A DNA stretch of 64,000 nt, from NCBI RefSeq assembly GCF_031143425.1, contig NC_090439.1, forward strand, positions 349,054,027-349,118,026. The letters are read 5' to 3'. The translations under genes and the position numbers were made by a program. Positions within the stretch are counted from its first letter, which is position 1; each line of letters starts with the position of its first letter. Below the pieces are notes generated by a model. It worked only from the letters and a program-made list of their open reading frames with translations, had not been told where the DNA came from and did not search any database. The DNA comes from Pleurodeles waltl (Eukaryota > Chordata > Amphibia > Caudata > Salamandridae). This document shows positions 43,177-53,800 of the stretch, in pieces.

Positions 43177-45863
43177 TGTAGGAAGTTGGCTCTGTATGGG
43201 CTATTTCAAAGTAAGGAATAGCATGCACAGAGTCCAAGGGTTCCCCTTAGAGGTAAAATAGTGGTAAAAATAGATAATACTAATGCTCTATTTTGTGGTA
43301 GTGTGGTCGAGCAGTAGGCTTATCCAAGGAGTAGTGTTAAGCATTTGTTGTACATACACATAGACAATAAATGAGGTACACACACTCAGAGACAAATCCA
43401 GCCAATAGGTTTTTATATAGAAAAATATCTTTTCTTAGTTTATTTTAAGAACCACAGGTTCAAATTCTACATGTAATAGCTCATTCGAAAGGTATTGCAG
43501 GTAAGTACTTTAGGAACTTCAAATCATCAAAATTGCATGTATACTTTTCAAGTTATTCACAAATAGCTGTTTTAAAAGTGGACACTTAGTGCAATTTTCA
43601 CAGTTCCTAGGGGAGGTAAGTATTTGTTAGTTTTACCAGGTAAGTAAGTCACTTACAGGGTTCAGTTCTTGGTCCAAGGTAGCCCACCGTTGGGGGTTCA
43701 GAGCAACCCCAAAGTCACCACACCAGCAGCTCAGGGCCGGTCAGGTGCAGAGTTCAAAGTGGTGCCCAAAACACATAGGCTAGAATGGAGAGAAGGGGGT
43801 GCCCCGGTTCCGGTCTGCTTGCAGGTAAGTACCCACGTCTTCGGAGGGCAGACCAGGGGGGTTTCGTAGGGCACCGGGGGGGACACAAGTCCACACAGAA
43901 ATTTCACCCTCAGCAGCGCGGGGGCGGCCGGGTGCAGTGTAGAAACAAGCGTCGGGTTTGTAATGGAAGTCAATGGGAGATCTAGGGATCTCTTCAGCGC
44001 TGCAGGCAGGCAAGGGGGGGGTTCCTCGGGGAAACCTCCACTTGGGCAAGGGAGAGGGACTCCTGGGGGTCACTCCTCCAGTGAAAGTCCGGTCCTTCAG
44101 GTCCTGGGGGCTGCGGGTGCAGGGTCTCTCCCAGGTGTCGGGACTTAGGATTCAAAGAGTCGCGGTCAGGGGAAGCCTCGGGATTCCCTCTGCAGGCGGC
44201 GCTGTGGGGGCTCAGGGGGGACAGGTTTTTGTACTCACAGTCTTAGAGTAGTCCTGGGGTCCCTCCTGAGGTGTTGGATCGCCACCAGCCGAGTCGGGGT
44301 CGCCGGGTGCAGTGTTGCAAGTCTCACGCCTTTTGCGGGGAGCTTGCAGGGTTCTTTAAAGCTGCTGGAAACAAAGTTGCAGCCTTTCTTGGAGCAGGTC
44401 CGCTGTCCTCGGGAGTTTCTTGTCTTTTCGAAGCAGGGGCAGTCCTCAGAGGATGTCGAGGTCGCTGGTCCCTTTGGAAGGCGTCGCTGGAGCAGGATCT
44501 TTGGAAGGCAGGAGACAGGCCGGTGAGTTTCTGGAGCCAAGGCAGTAGTCGTCTTCTGGTCTTCCTCTGCAGGGGTTTTCAGCTAGGCAGTCCTTCTTCT
44601 TGTAGTTGCAGGAATCTAATTTTCTAGGGTTCAGGGTAGCCCTTAAATACTAAATTTAAGGGCGTGTTTAGGTCTGGGGGGTTAGTAGCCAATGGCTACT
44701 AGCCCTAAGGGTGGGTACACCCTCTTTGTGCCTCCTCCCAAGGGGAGGGGGTCACAATCCTAACCCTATTGGGGGAATCCTCCATCTGCAAGATGGAGGA
44801 TTTCTAAAAGTCAGAGTCACCTCAGCTCAGGACACCTTAGGGGCTGTCCTGACTGGCCAGTGACTCCTCCTTGTTGCTTTTTTTGTTCCCTCCAGCCTTG
44901 CCGCCAAAAGTGGGGGCCGTGGCCGGAGGGGGCGGGCAACTCCACTAAGCTGGAGTGCCCTGCTGGGCTGTGACAAAGGGGTGAGCCTTTGAGGCTCACC
45001 GCCAGGTGTCACAGCTCCTGCCTGGGGGAGGTGTTAGCATCTCCACCCAGTGCAGGCTTTGTTACTGGCCTCAGAGTGACAAAGGCACTCTCCCCATGGG
45101 GCCAGCAACATGTCTCTGGTGTGGCAGGCTGCTGGAACTAGTCAGCCTACACAGACAGTCGGTTAAGTTTCAGGGGGCACCTCTAAGGTGCCCTCTGTGG
45201 TGTATTTTACAATAAAATGTACACTGGCATCAGTGTGCATTTATTGTGCTGAGAAGTTTGATACCAAACTTCCCAGTTTTCAGTGTAGCCATTATGGTGC
45301 TGTGGAGTTCGTGTTTGACAGACTCCCAGACCATATACTCTTATGGCTACCCTGCACTTACAATGTCTAAGGTTTTGTTTAGACACTGTAGGGGTACCAT
45401 GCTCATGCACTGGTACCCTCACCTATGGTATAGTGCACCCTGCCTTAGGGCTGTAAGGCCTGCTAGAGGGGTGTCTTACCTATACTGCATAGGCAGTGAG
45501 AGGCTGGCATGGCACCCTGAGGGGAGTGCCATGTCGACTTACTCGTTTTGTCCTCACTAGCACACACAAGCTGGTAAGCAGTGTGTCTGTGCTGAGTGAG
45601 AGGTCTCCAGGGTGGCATAAGACATGCTGCAGCCCTTAGAGACCTTCCTTGGCATCAGGGCCCTTGGTACTAGAAGTACCAGTTACAAGGGACTTATCTG
45701 GATGCCAGGGTCTGCCAATTGTGGATACAAAAGTACAGGTTAGGGAAAGAACACTGGTGCTGGGGCCTGGTTAGCAGGCCTCAGCACACTTTCAATTGTA
45801 AACATAGCATCAGCAAAGGCAAAAAGTCAGGGGGCAACCATGCCAAGGAGGCATTTCCTTACA
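43177..45863 (-). repeat. 5' LTR of G5 (2,687 bp, subtype II)
   Basis: Same length as the 3' LTR and almost identical to it. It carries the promoter for the G5 transcript. Its outer end TTCCTTACA is followed by the GTCCC duplication. Confidence 0.94.
44642..44649 (-). promoter_or_regulatory. TATA-like box of the G5 promoter
   Basis: TATTTAAG on the minus strand, within a 9-bp hairpin, with the CCAAT palindrome about 45 bp upstream (near 44684-44702 on plus). Confidence 0.6.
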
Positions 45864-45868
45864 GTCCC
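45864..45868. repeat. Target site duplication of G5, right copy (GTCCC)
   Basis: Matches 35411-35415. The G4 integrase frame resumes here. Confidence 0.96.
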
Positions 45869-48723
45869 CTTACAGGATGACCAAACAGAAGTTCAAAGGG
45901 TGAGAATCCTACTCCCTTCTGTGGCACCTCTCTGTAAGCGAAAAGCAGACATGGCAAGAGGACATCCCATCTCCTTTTGAGCTTTTCTGGGAGCCCCATG
46001 ATCATGCCTTTTAATGTCTTGTTGAATCTCTCAACCAAGCCATTAGTTTGTGGATGGTATGGTGTAGTGAATTTATAAGTCACTCCACACTCATTCCACA
46101 TGTGCTTTAGGTATGCTGACATGAAGTTGGTACCTCTGTCAGACACCACCTCCTTAGGGAAACCCACTCTGGTAAAGATACCAATGAGGGCCTTGGCTAC
46201 TGCAGGGGCAGTAGTCGACCTAAGGGGAATAGCTTCAGGATACCTGGTAGCATGATCCACTACTACCAGGATATACATATTTCCTGAGGCTGTGGGAGGT
46301 TCCAGTGGACCAACTATGTCCACACCCACTCTTTCAAAGGGAACCCCCACCACTGGAAGTGGAATGAGGGGGGCCTTTGGATGCCCACCTGTCTTACCAC
46401 TGGCTTGACAGGTGGGGCAGGAGAGGCAAAACTCCTTAACCATGTTGGACATATTGGGCCAGTAGAAGTGGTTGACTAACCTCTCCCACGTCTTGGTTTG
46501 TCCCAAATGTCCAGCAAGGGGAATGTCATGGGCCAATGTTAGGATGAACTTCCTGAACAGCTGAGGCACTACCACTCTCCTAGTGGCACCAGGTTTGGGG
46601 TCTCTGGCCTCAGTGTACAGGAGTCCATCTTCCCAATAGACCCTATGCGTTCCATTTTTCTTGCCTTTGGACTCTTCAGCAGCTTGCTGCCTAAGGCCTT
46701 CAAGAGAGGGACAGGTTTCTTGTCCCTTACACAGCTCCTCCCTTGAGGGTCCCCCTGGGCCTAAGAGCTCAACCTGATAAGGTTCAAGCTCCAAAGGCTC
46801 AGTTCCCTCAGAAGGCAGAACTTCTTCCTGAGAAGAGAGGTTCCCTTTCTTTTGCTGTGTTGTAGTTGGTTTCCCAACTGACTTTCCTGTTCTCTTGGTA
46901 GGCTGGGCCATTCTTCCAGACTCCAGCTCTACTTGTTCACCCTGTGCCTTGCATTGTGCTCTTGTTTTCACACACACCAGTTCAGGGATACCCAGCATTG
47001 CTGCATGGGTTTTTAGTTCTACCTCAGCCCATGCTGAGGACTCCAGGTCATTTCCAAGCAGACAGTCCACTGGGATATTTGAGGAGACCACCACCTGTTT
47101 CAGGCCATTGACCCCTCCCCATTCTAAAGTAACCATTGCCATGGGATGTACTTTTCTCTGATTGTCAGCGTTGGTGACTGTGTAAGTTTTTCCAGTCAGG
47201 TATTGGCCAGGGGAAACCAGTTTCTCTGTCACCATGGTGACACTGGCACCTGTATCCCTCAGGCCCTCTATTCTAGTCCCATTAATTAAGAGTTGCTGTC
47301 TGTATTTTTGCATGTTAGGCGGCCAGACAGCTAGTGTGGCTAAATCCACCTCACCCTCAGAAACTAGAATAGCCTCAGTGTGGACCCTGATTTGCTCTGG
47401 GCACACTGTTGATCCCACTTGGAGACTAGCCATACCAGTGTTACCTGGATGGGAGTTTGGAGTGGAACCTTTCTTGGGACAGGCCTTGTCTCCAGTTTGG
47501 TGTCCATGCTGTTTACAGCTATGACACCAGGCCTTTTTGGGATCAAAGTTTTTACCCTTGTACCCATTGTTTTGTGAAGAGGCTCTGGGCCCACCCTCCT
47601 GTGCAGGTTTTTGGGGGCCTGTAGAAGACTCTTTACTATTTTTAGTTTTGGTTGTCTCATCACCCTTCCCCTGGGGAGTCTTTGTGACCCCTTTCTTTTG
47701 GTCACCCCCTGTTGAAGTCTTGGACACCCTTGTCTTGACCCAATGGTCCGCCTTCTTTCCCAATTCTTGGGGAGAAATTGGTCCTAGGTCTACCAGATGC
47801 TGATGCAGTTTATCATTGAAACAATTACTTAACAGGTGTTCTTTCACAAATAAATTGTACAGCCCATCATAATTACTTACACCACTGCCTTGAATCCAAC
47901 CATCTAGTGTTTTCACTGAGTAGTCAACAAAGTCAACCCAGGTCTGGCTCGAGGATTTTTGAGCCCCCCTGAACCTAATCCTGTACTCCTCAGTGGAGAA
48001 TCCAAAGCCCTCAATCAGGGTACCCTTCATGAGGTCATAAGATTCTGCATCTTTTCCAGAGAGTGTGAGGAGTCTATCCCTACACTTTCCAGTGAACATT
48101 TCCCAAAGGAGAGCACCCCAGTGAGATCTGTTCACTTTTCTGGTTACACAAGCCCTCTCAAAAGCTGTGAACCACTTGGTGATGTCATCACCATCTTCAA
48201 ATTTTGTCACAATCCCTTTGGGGATTTTTAACATGTCAGGAGAATCTCTGACCCTATTTATATTGCTGCCACCATTGATGGGTCCTAGGCCCATCTCTTG
48301 TCTTTCCCTTTCTATGGCTAGGAGCTGTCTCTCTAAAGCCAATCTTTTGGCCATCCTGGCTAACAGGAGGTCATCTTCACTGAGAGCATCCTCAGTGATT
48401 TCAGAAATGTGGGACCCTCCTGTGAGGGACTCACTATTTCTGACTAACACAGTTGGAGACAGGACTTGAGGGGTCCTGTTCTCCCTATTTAGGACTGGAG
48501 GAGGGACATTGGCCTCCAAGTCACTAATTTCTTCCTCTGTGAGGTCATCATCAGAGGGGTTGGCTTTTTCAAACTCTGCCAACAGCTCCTGGAGCTGAAT
48601 TTTGGTAGGTCTGGAGCCAATGGTTATTTTTTTGATATTACAGAGAGACCTTAGCTCCCTCATCTTAAGATGGAGGTAAGGTGTGGTGTCGAGTTCCACC
48701 ACATTCATCTCTGTATCAGACAT
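45864..48723 (-). pseudogene. Gag-Pol of G4, N-terminal segment (Gag, protease, most of integrase)
   Basis: The frame starts at ATG 48723 and is open to the G5 junction, about 953 codons, ending just after the integrase core (FELLFGHPVRG). It contains the SAP-like N-terminus of the G3/G6 type, coiled coil, SCAN-like capsid, zinc knuckle, protease DTGAS and all three DD35E residues. As it stands, translation would stop a few bases into the G5 LTR and give a Gag-protease-integrase product without the GPY module, reverse transcriptase or RNase H. Its continuation is at 33492-35415. Two private changes (ILVSEGEVD) lie between the zinc knuckle and the protease. Confidence 0.93.
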
Positions 48724-48973
48724 TATTTTGCTAAGAGTTGGAAGACTTTTTAAAGAATCTAAAACTGTTTCTAGAATCTAATTTCAAACTTTTAACAAAC
48801 TTTTAAACTCTAAAAGACAATGCTAAACAGGGACTTAACACACAAGGCCCTAGCAGGACTTTTAAGAATTTAGAAAAATTTCAAATTGCAAAAATGAATT
48901 TCTAATGACAATTTTGGAATTTGTCGTGTGATCAGGTATTGGCTGAGTAGTCCAGCAAATGCAAAGTCTTGTA
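48724..48973 (-). other. 5' untranslated leader of G4
   Basis: 250 bp of AT-rich leader, near-identical to the leaders of G3 and G6. Confidence 0.6.
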
Positions 48974-48992
48974 CCCCACCGCTGATCCACCA
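48974..48992 (-). promoter_or_regulatory. Primer-binding site of G4, tRNA-Leu type with a 2-nt insertion
   Basis: Minus strand TGGTGGATCAGCGGTGGGG, the same variant as G3 and G6, one base after the LTR. Confidence 0.7.
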
Positions 48993-48993
48993 A

Positions 48994-51679
48994 TGTAGGA
49001 AGTTGGCTCTGTATGTGCTATTTCAAAGTAAGGAATAGCATGCACAGAGTCCAAGGGTTCCCCTTAGAGGTAAAATAGTGGTAAAAATAGATAATACTAA
49101 TGCTCTATTTTGTGGTAGAGTGGTCGAGCAGTAGGCTTATCCAAGGAGTAGTGTTAAGCATTTGTTGTACATACACATAGACAATAAATGAGGTACACAC
49201 ACTCAGAGACAAATCCAGCCAATAGGTTTTGTATAGAAAAATATCTTTTCTTAGTTTATTTTAAGAACCACAGGTTCAAATTCTACATGTAATATCTCAT
49301 TCGAAAGGTATTGCAGGTAAGTACTTTAGGAACTTCAAATCATCAAAATTGCATGTATACTTTTCAAGTTATTCACAAATAGCTGTTTTAAAAGTGGACA
49401 CAGTGCAATTTTCACAGTTCCTAGGGGAGGTAAGTATTGGTTAGGTTAACCAGGTAAGTAAGACACTTACAGGGCTCAGTTCTTGGTCCAAGGTAGCCCA
49501 CCGTTGGGGGTTCAGAGCAACCCCAAAGTCACCACACCAGCAGCTCAGGGCCGGTCAGGTGCAGAGTTCAAAGTGGTGCCCAAAACACATAGGCTAGAAT
49601 GGAGAGAAGGGGGTGCCCCGGTTCCGGTCTGCTTGCAGGTAAGTACCCGCGTCTTCGGAGGGCAGACCAGGGGGGTTTTGTAGGGCACCGGGGGGGACTC
49701 AAGCCCACACAGAAATTTCACCCTCAGCAGCGCGGGGGCGGCCGGGTGCAGTGTAGAAACAGGCGTCGGGTTCGCAATGTTAGTCTATGAGAGATCTCGG
49801 GATCTCTTCAGCGCTGCAGGCAGGCAAGGGGGGGGGGTTCCTCGGGGAAACCTCCACTTGGGCAAGGGAGAGGGACTCCTGGGGGTTTCTTCTCCAGTGA
49901 AAGTCCGGTCCTTCAGGTCCTGGGGGCTGCGGGTGCAGGGTCTCTCCCAGGCGTCGGGACTTTAGGTTCAAAGAGTCGCGGTCAGGGGAAGCCTCGGGAT
50001 TCCCTCTGCAGGCGGCGCTGTGGGGGCTCAGGGGGGACAGGTTTTGGTACTCACAGTATCAGAGTAGTCCTGGGGTCCCTCCTGAGGTGTTGGATCGCCA
50101 CCAGTCGAGTCGGGGTCGCCGGGTGCAGTGTTGCAAGTCTCACGCTTCTTGCGGGGAGCTTGCAGGGTTCTTTAAAGCTGCTGGAAACAAAGTTGCAGCT
50201 TTTCTTGGAGCAGGTCCGCTGTCCTCGGGAGTTTCTTGTCTTTTCGAAGCAGGGGGCAGTCCTCAGAGGATGTCGAGGTCGCTGGTCCCTTTGGAAGGCG
50301 TCGCTGGAGCAGGATCTTTGGAAGGCAGGAGACAGGCCGGTGAGTTTCTGGAGCCAAGGCAGTTGTCGTCTTCTGGTCTTCCTCTGCAGGGGTTTTCAGC
50401 TAGGCAGTCCTTCTTCTTGTAGTTGCAGGAATCTAATTTTCTAGGGTTCAGGGTAGCCCTTAAATACTAAATTTAAGGGCGTGTTTAGGTCTGGGGGGTT
50501 AGTAGCCAATGGCTACTAGCCCTGAGGGTGGGTACACCCTCTTTGTGCCTCCTCCCAAGGGGAGGGGGTCACAATCCTAACCCTATTGGGGGAATCCTCC
50601 ATCTGCAAGATGGAGGATTTCTAAAAGTTAGAGTCACTTCAGCTCAGGACACCTTAGGGGCTGTCCTGACTGGCCAGTGACTCCTCCTTGTTTTTCTCAT
50701 TATCTTCTCCGGCCTTGCCGCCAAAAGTGGGGCCTGGCCGGAGGGGGCGGGCAACTCCACTAGCTGGAGTGTCCTGCTGGGTTGGCACAAAGGAGGTGAG
50801 CCTTTGAGGCTCACCGCCAGGTGTGACAATTCCTGCCTGGGGGAGGTGTTAGCATCTCCACCCAGTGCAGGCTTTGTTACTGGCCTCAGAGTGACAAAGG
50901 CACTCTCCCCATGGGGCCAGCAACATGTCTCGGTTTGTGGCAGGCTGCTAAAACTAGTCAGCCTACACAGATAGTCGGTTAAGTTTCAGGGGGCACCTCT
51001 AAGGTGCCCTCTGTGGTGTATTTTACAATAAAATGTACACTGGCATCAGTGTGCATTTATTGTGCTGAGAAGTTTGATACCAAACTTCCCAGTTTTCAGT
51101 GTAGCCATTATGGTGCTGTGGAGTTCGTGTTTGACAAACTCCCAGACCATATACTCTTATGGCTACCATGCACTTACAATGTCTAAGGTTTTGTTTAGAC
51201 ACTGTAGGGGTACCATGCTCATGCACTGGTACCCTCACCTATGGTATAGTGCACCCTGCCTTAGGGCTGTAAGGCCTGCTAGAGGGGTGTCTTACCTATA
51301 CTGCATAGGCAGTGAGAGGCTGGCATGGCACCCTGAGGGGAGTGCCATGTCGACTTACTCGTTTTGTCCTCACTAGCACACACAAGCTGGCAAGCAGTGT
51401 GTCTGTGCTGAGTGAGAGGTCTCCAGGGTGGCATAAGACATGCTGCAGCCCTTAGAGACCTTCCTTGGCATCAGGGCCCTTGGTACTAGAAGTACCAGTT
51501 ACAAGGGACTTATCTGGATGCCAGGGTCTGCCAATTGTGGATACAAAAGTACAGGTTAGGGAAAGAACACTGGTGCTGGGGCCTGGTTAGCAGGCCTCAG
51601 CACACTTTCAATTGTAAACATAGCATCAGCAAAGGCAAAAAGTCAGGGGGCAACCATGCCAAGGAGGCATTTCCTTACA
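48994..51679 (-). repeat. 5' LTR of G4 (2,686 bp, subtype I)
   Basis: Pairs with 30777-33461. Differences seen by eye include GTAGAGTGG for GTAGTGTGG near 49116, GGGTTTCTTC for GGGTCACTTC near 49883, and CTACCATGC for CTACCCTGC near 51165. TATA-like box on the minus strand at 50459-50466. Confidence 0.93.
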
Positions 51680-51684
51680 AAAAG
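51680..51684. repeat. Target site duplication of G4, right copy (AAAAG)
   Basis: Matches 30772-30776. Host DNA follows. Confidence 0.93.
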
Positions 51685-51950
51685 GTTTTCGTTTTCTTTG
51701 TATAACATGCTTTGGAAGCATAGCCTTATTCTTCCTCCAAGGGGACCACTGTCTTTATTGTTTTCATAGAAATAGCAATTTGAAGTGGGAAACAACTAGG
51801 AGATCTACTTTGAAAAGCACCATATTCAAGGTGTCTAATGCAGCAGTTTTCAAAACTTGGTTCTGCTAATATCACCTCAGGATTTCTACAACAGTTCAAA
51901 CCCTACATGAGTGTTTCTTGATAGTCTTTGCACATATAGTTAAGGTTGAT
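51685..51950. other. Host DNA between G4 and the LINE-like element
   Basis: 266 bp of AT-rich sequence, probably laminin intron. No exon or repeat recognised. Confidence 0.5.
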
Positions 51951-52196
51951 GAAGCGCGTTGTGCTGAGGAGGCAGGAGGCGGACCTTAGGGCAGGAGCCC
52001 TTTAACTTTGGATCGCGCTCCCGCTGTCGCGGGAAGCGCGTTGTGCTGAGGAGGCAGGAGGCGGACCTTAGGGCAGGAGCCCTTTAACTTTGGAACGCGC
52101 TCCCGCTGTCGCGGGAAGCGCGTTGTGCTGAGGAGGCAGGAGGCGGACCTTAGGGCAGGAGCCCTTTAACTTTGGATCGCGCTCCCGCTGTCGTGG
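51951..52196 (+). repeat. Three tandem 82-bp GC-rich monomers
   Basis: GAAGCGCGTTGTGCTGAGG recurs at 51951, 52033 and 52115, an exact period of 82 bp. The monomers differ by only a few bases (for example GGATCGCG versus GGAACGCG). They precede a very GC-rich stretch and an ORF1-like frame on the same strand, an arrangement that recalls the monomeric promoters of some L1 5' UTRs. Confidence 0.85.
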
Positions 52197-52541
52197 GACG
52201 CGCGCGGGCGGCGCCCGGGCGAAGCCCGGGCCAAGGGCGGGCCCGTCCTTCGCCCGTCAGCGCCCGGAAGAGGCTGGGCTGGGCCACCCCCCTGAGAAGC
52301 CACTTGGGACTTCTGGATCAGGCTTATCAGATTCAAGAGGTATTGCTCTTTTTTTCTCCTGTGATTGCTTCCTCACAGTTGTTTTTTTACGGCTCAGGAG
52401 GCCCTAAGTAATTGACATCTAAGTAAGATCCGCTAAGGGAGCAGTTCCATTTATCTAATTACTATCTCATACTGCCACTACCTCCCTGCATTTTATTTTA
52501 TTCATATTGGCTCAGATTGGTGTTCTATTACTTGCAAGACG

Positions 52542-53800
52542 ATGGGTAAAAGAAAGACCACCACACCTGGGGCCGATGGAGCACACGCTATGCCCGTCCA
52601 ATCATCAATAGCTAGTTATTGGGGCCATTGAAACTGAAATTGTCCAAGTGGAAGAAAGAATTGGGGTGGCAAATAATTTGACCCAAAGAAGCTCTTTAGA
52701 ACCTACGACTTATACACAGTCCGCTGTCTCTCCAATTGTTCCCCGTGACTTTATCTTGCCCCTGCCTGAAGATGATGTTAATGCTTCGCATTCCTTACAG
52801 CCGTTTAATATAGCTAGCAACGAACACTTAGCTGACACTCCCCCTCCCCCCAAAAAAAGGAAAGCTGGAGGATCCCGTAAGTGTAATAAGTTACTCAAAC
52901 ACCCAACGAAGGTTAAGGAATGTTTTTTTACACCAACGGATATCCCGGCCGACTCTCTTCCAAAGGAAATTTTAACATTGGGCGATCCAGGCTCAGACTG
53001 TAGGATGTCAAGAGACATTCATTCGACCAACTTAGACCTAATCCTCAAACCTTTTTTTTCGGCTTTAGAGGAGAAGCTAATATTACTCATTGATTCCAAA
53101 TTCGAGCAGCAACAAGAAACTATTTTTAAACATCTGCCTCGGCAGCCCACTCCAAATTTTACTTCAAACTCCCTTCCCCCTACTCCGAATTTGGTGTCTG
53201 ATTTCACTGCTTCTCAGCAGGCTAACCGTCTAATGAACTGCAACCAACTCCCGTCCCATCGCATACCTATCCGCAATCCCCATGGTGACTTACTAACTGA
53301 TTCCCGGTCTACTCTGGCTGGTGGTGCGATTGACTTACCGAAGCCTGGAGCTGCTCTTAAACCTAGATCTTCTACTAGCACAAAGGAGGTTCTACAGCTT
53401 CCTCCGGCTAGCTTGCCATATATTTTAGTTTTAGCAAATGTTCCTCCTCTTGATTGCGTTCAGAAGGAAGATACTCATGCGCTAATAAGGAAATGTGAAC
53501 ATTGGATGAGCCAAAAGCTTAGACACCAAGATGATTTAAATAATAGAATAATTATGGCTAGAAGGGTGAAGTGGTTAGGCTTATCCAAAAAAACATATGA
53601 AGGTGATTGCATAGTGATTAATTTTGCAAATTCTCATTGTGTTAATCATTTGTTGGCGTCTCTACCATCGAGTCCAAAAGGGGAAGGTGGAATTAAAGTC
53701 CATCCATTAAGCTTTTTTTACAGGCCGCCCACTTTACCACTTCCTCCTATGAGGGTTTCTCATGGTAAAAATATTCTAACAAAGGCACCTGTACAGAACC
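52542..53800 (+). pseudogene. ORF1-like protein of the LINE-like element, frameshifted and truncated by G6
   Basis: An ATG at 52542 (MGKRKTTTPG...) opens a frame that stops at 52629-52631. One base out of phase, after the GGGG at 52621-52624, a long frame runs for nearly 400 codons to the G6 junction, so a one-base shift probably separates start and body. The body has a Lys/Arg-rich, Pro-rich low-complexity N-terminal half (PPPPKKRK), then a structured region from about 53416 (PYILVLANVPP... KCEHWMSQKLR... MARRVKWLGLSKK... CIVINFANS) that could be an RRM-like fold, as in ORF1 proteins that bind element RNA. I do not recognise the family. The last codons before the junction are host sequence, and the apparent stop lies inside the G6 LTR. 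Confidence 0.5.

Larger units (their letters stand above)
35416..45863 (-). mobile_element. G5: complete, apparently intact Gmr1-like Ty3/Gypsy element, 10,448 bp
   Basis: Both LTRs are 2,687 bp. I find a single difference between them (TATAATAG versus TGTAATAG near 35711 and 43472), and long stretches are identical. The target duplication is perfect, the primer-binding site matches tRNA-Leu over 17 bases, the 1,592-codon gag-pol is open, and the polypurine tract is intact. These are the marks of a very young and possibly still mobile copy. It is inserted in the integrase region of G4, in the same orientation. Confidence 0.96.
30777..51679 (-). mobile_element. G4: complete Gmr1-like Ty3/Gypsy element split by G5
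   Basis: LTRs at 30777-33461 and 48994-51679 with matching AAAAG duplications define one minus-strand element. Subtracting G5 and its 5-bp duplication leaves 10,450 bp, the family length. The two gag-pol pieces add up to exactly 1,593 codons with the stop, so the frame was whole when G5 landed. By eye the LTRs differ at about ten positions, about 0.4%, so G4 is older than G5, as nesting requires. Confidence 0.95.
51951..53800 (+). mobile_element. 5' part of a LINE-like (non-LTR) element, interrupted by G6
   Basis: Tandem monomers (51951-52196), a GC-rich leader (52197 to about 52290), an untranslated stretch and an ORF1-like frame run up to 53800, where the G6 LTR begins. If this is a LINE, the rest of ORF1 and the endonuclease-reverse transcriptase ORF should resume beyond G6, near 64,250 or later, outside the window. 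The assignment rests on layout, not on a recognised enzyme. Confidence 0.5.

Noticed and set aside
45859..48723. A free-standing 954-residue Gag-PR-IN gene
   Set aside because: The stop codon comes from the inserted G5 LTR. The segment is the first half of the G4 gag-pol, not a separate gene.
51951..52196. CRISPR-like array
   Set aside because: Three head-to-tail monomers of 82 bp with no spacers, in eukaryotic DNA, so an ordinary tandem repeat.
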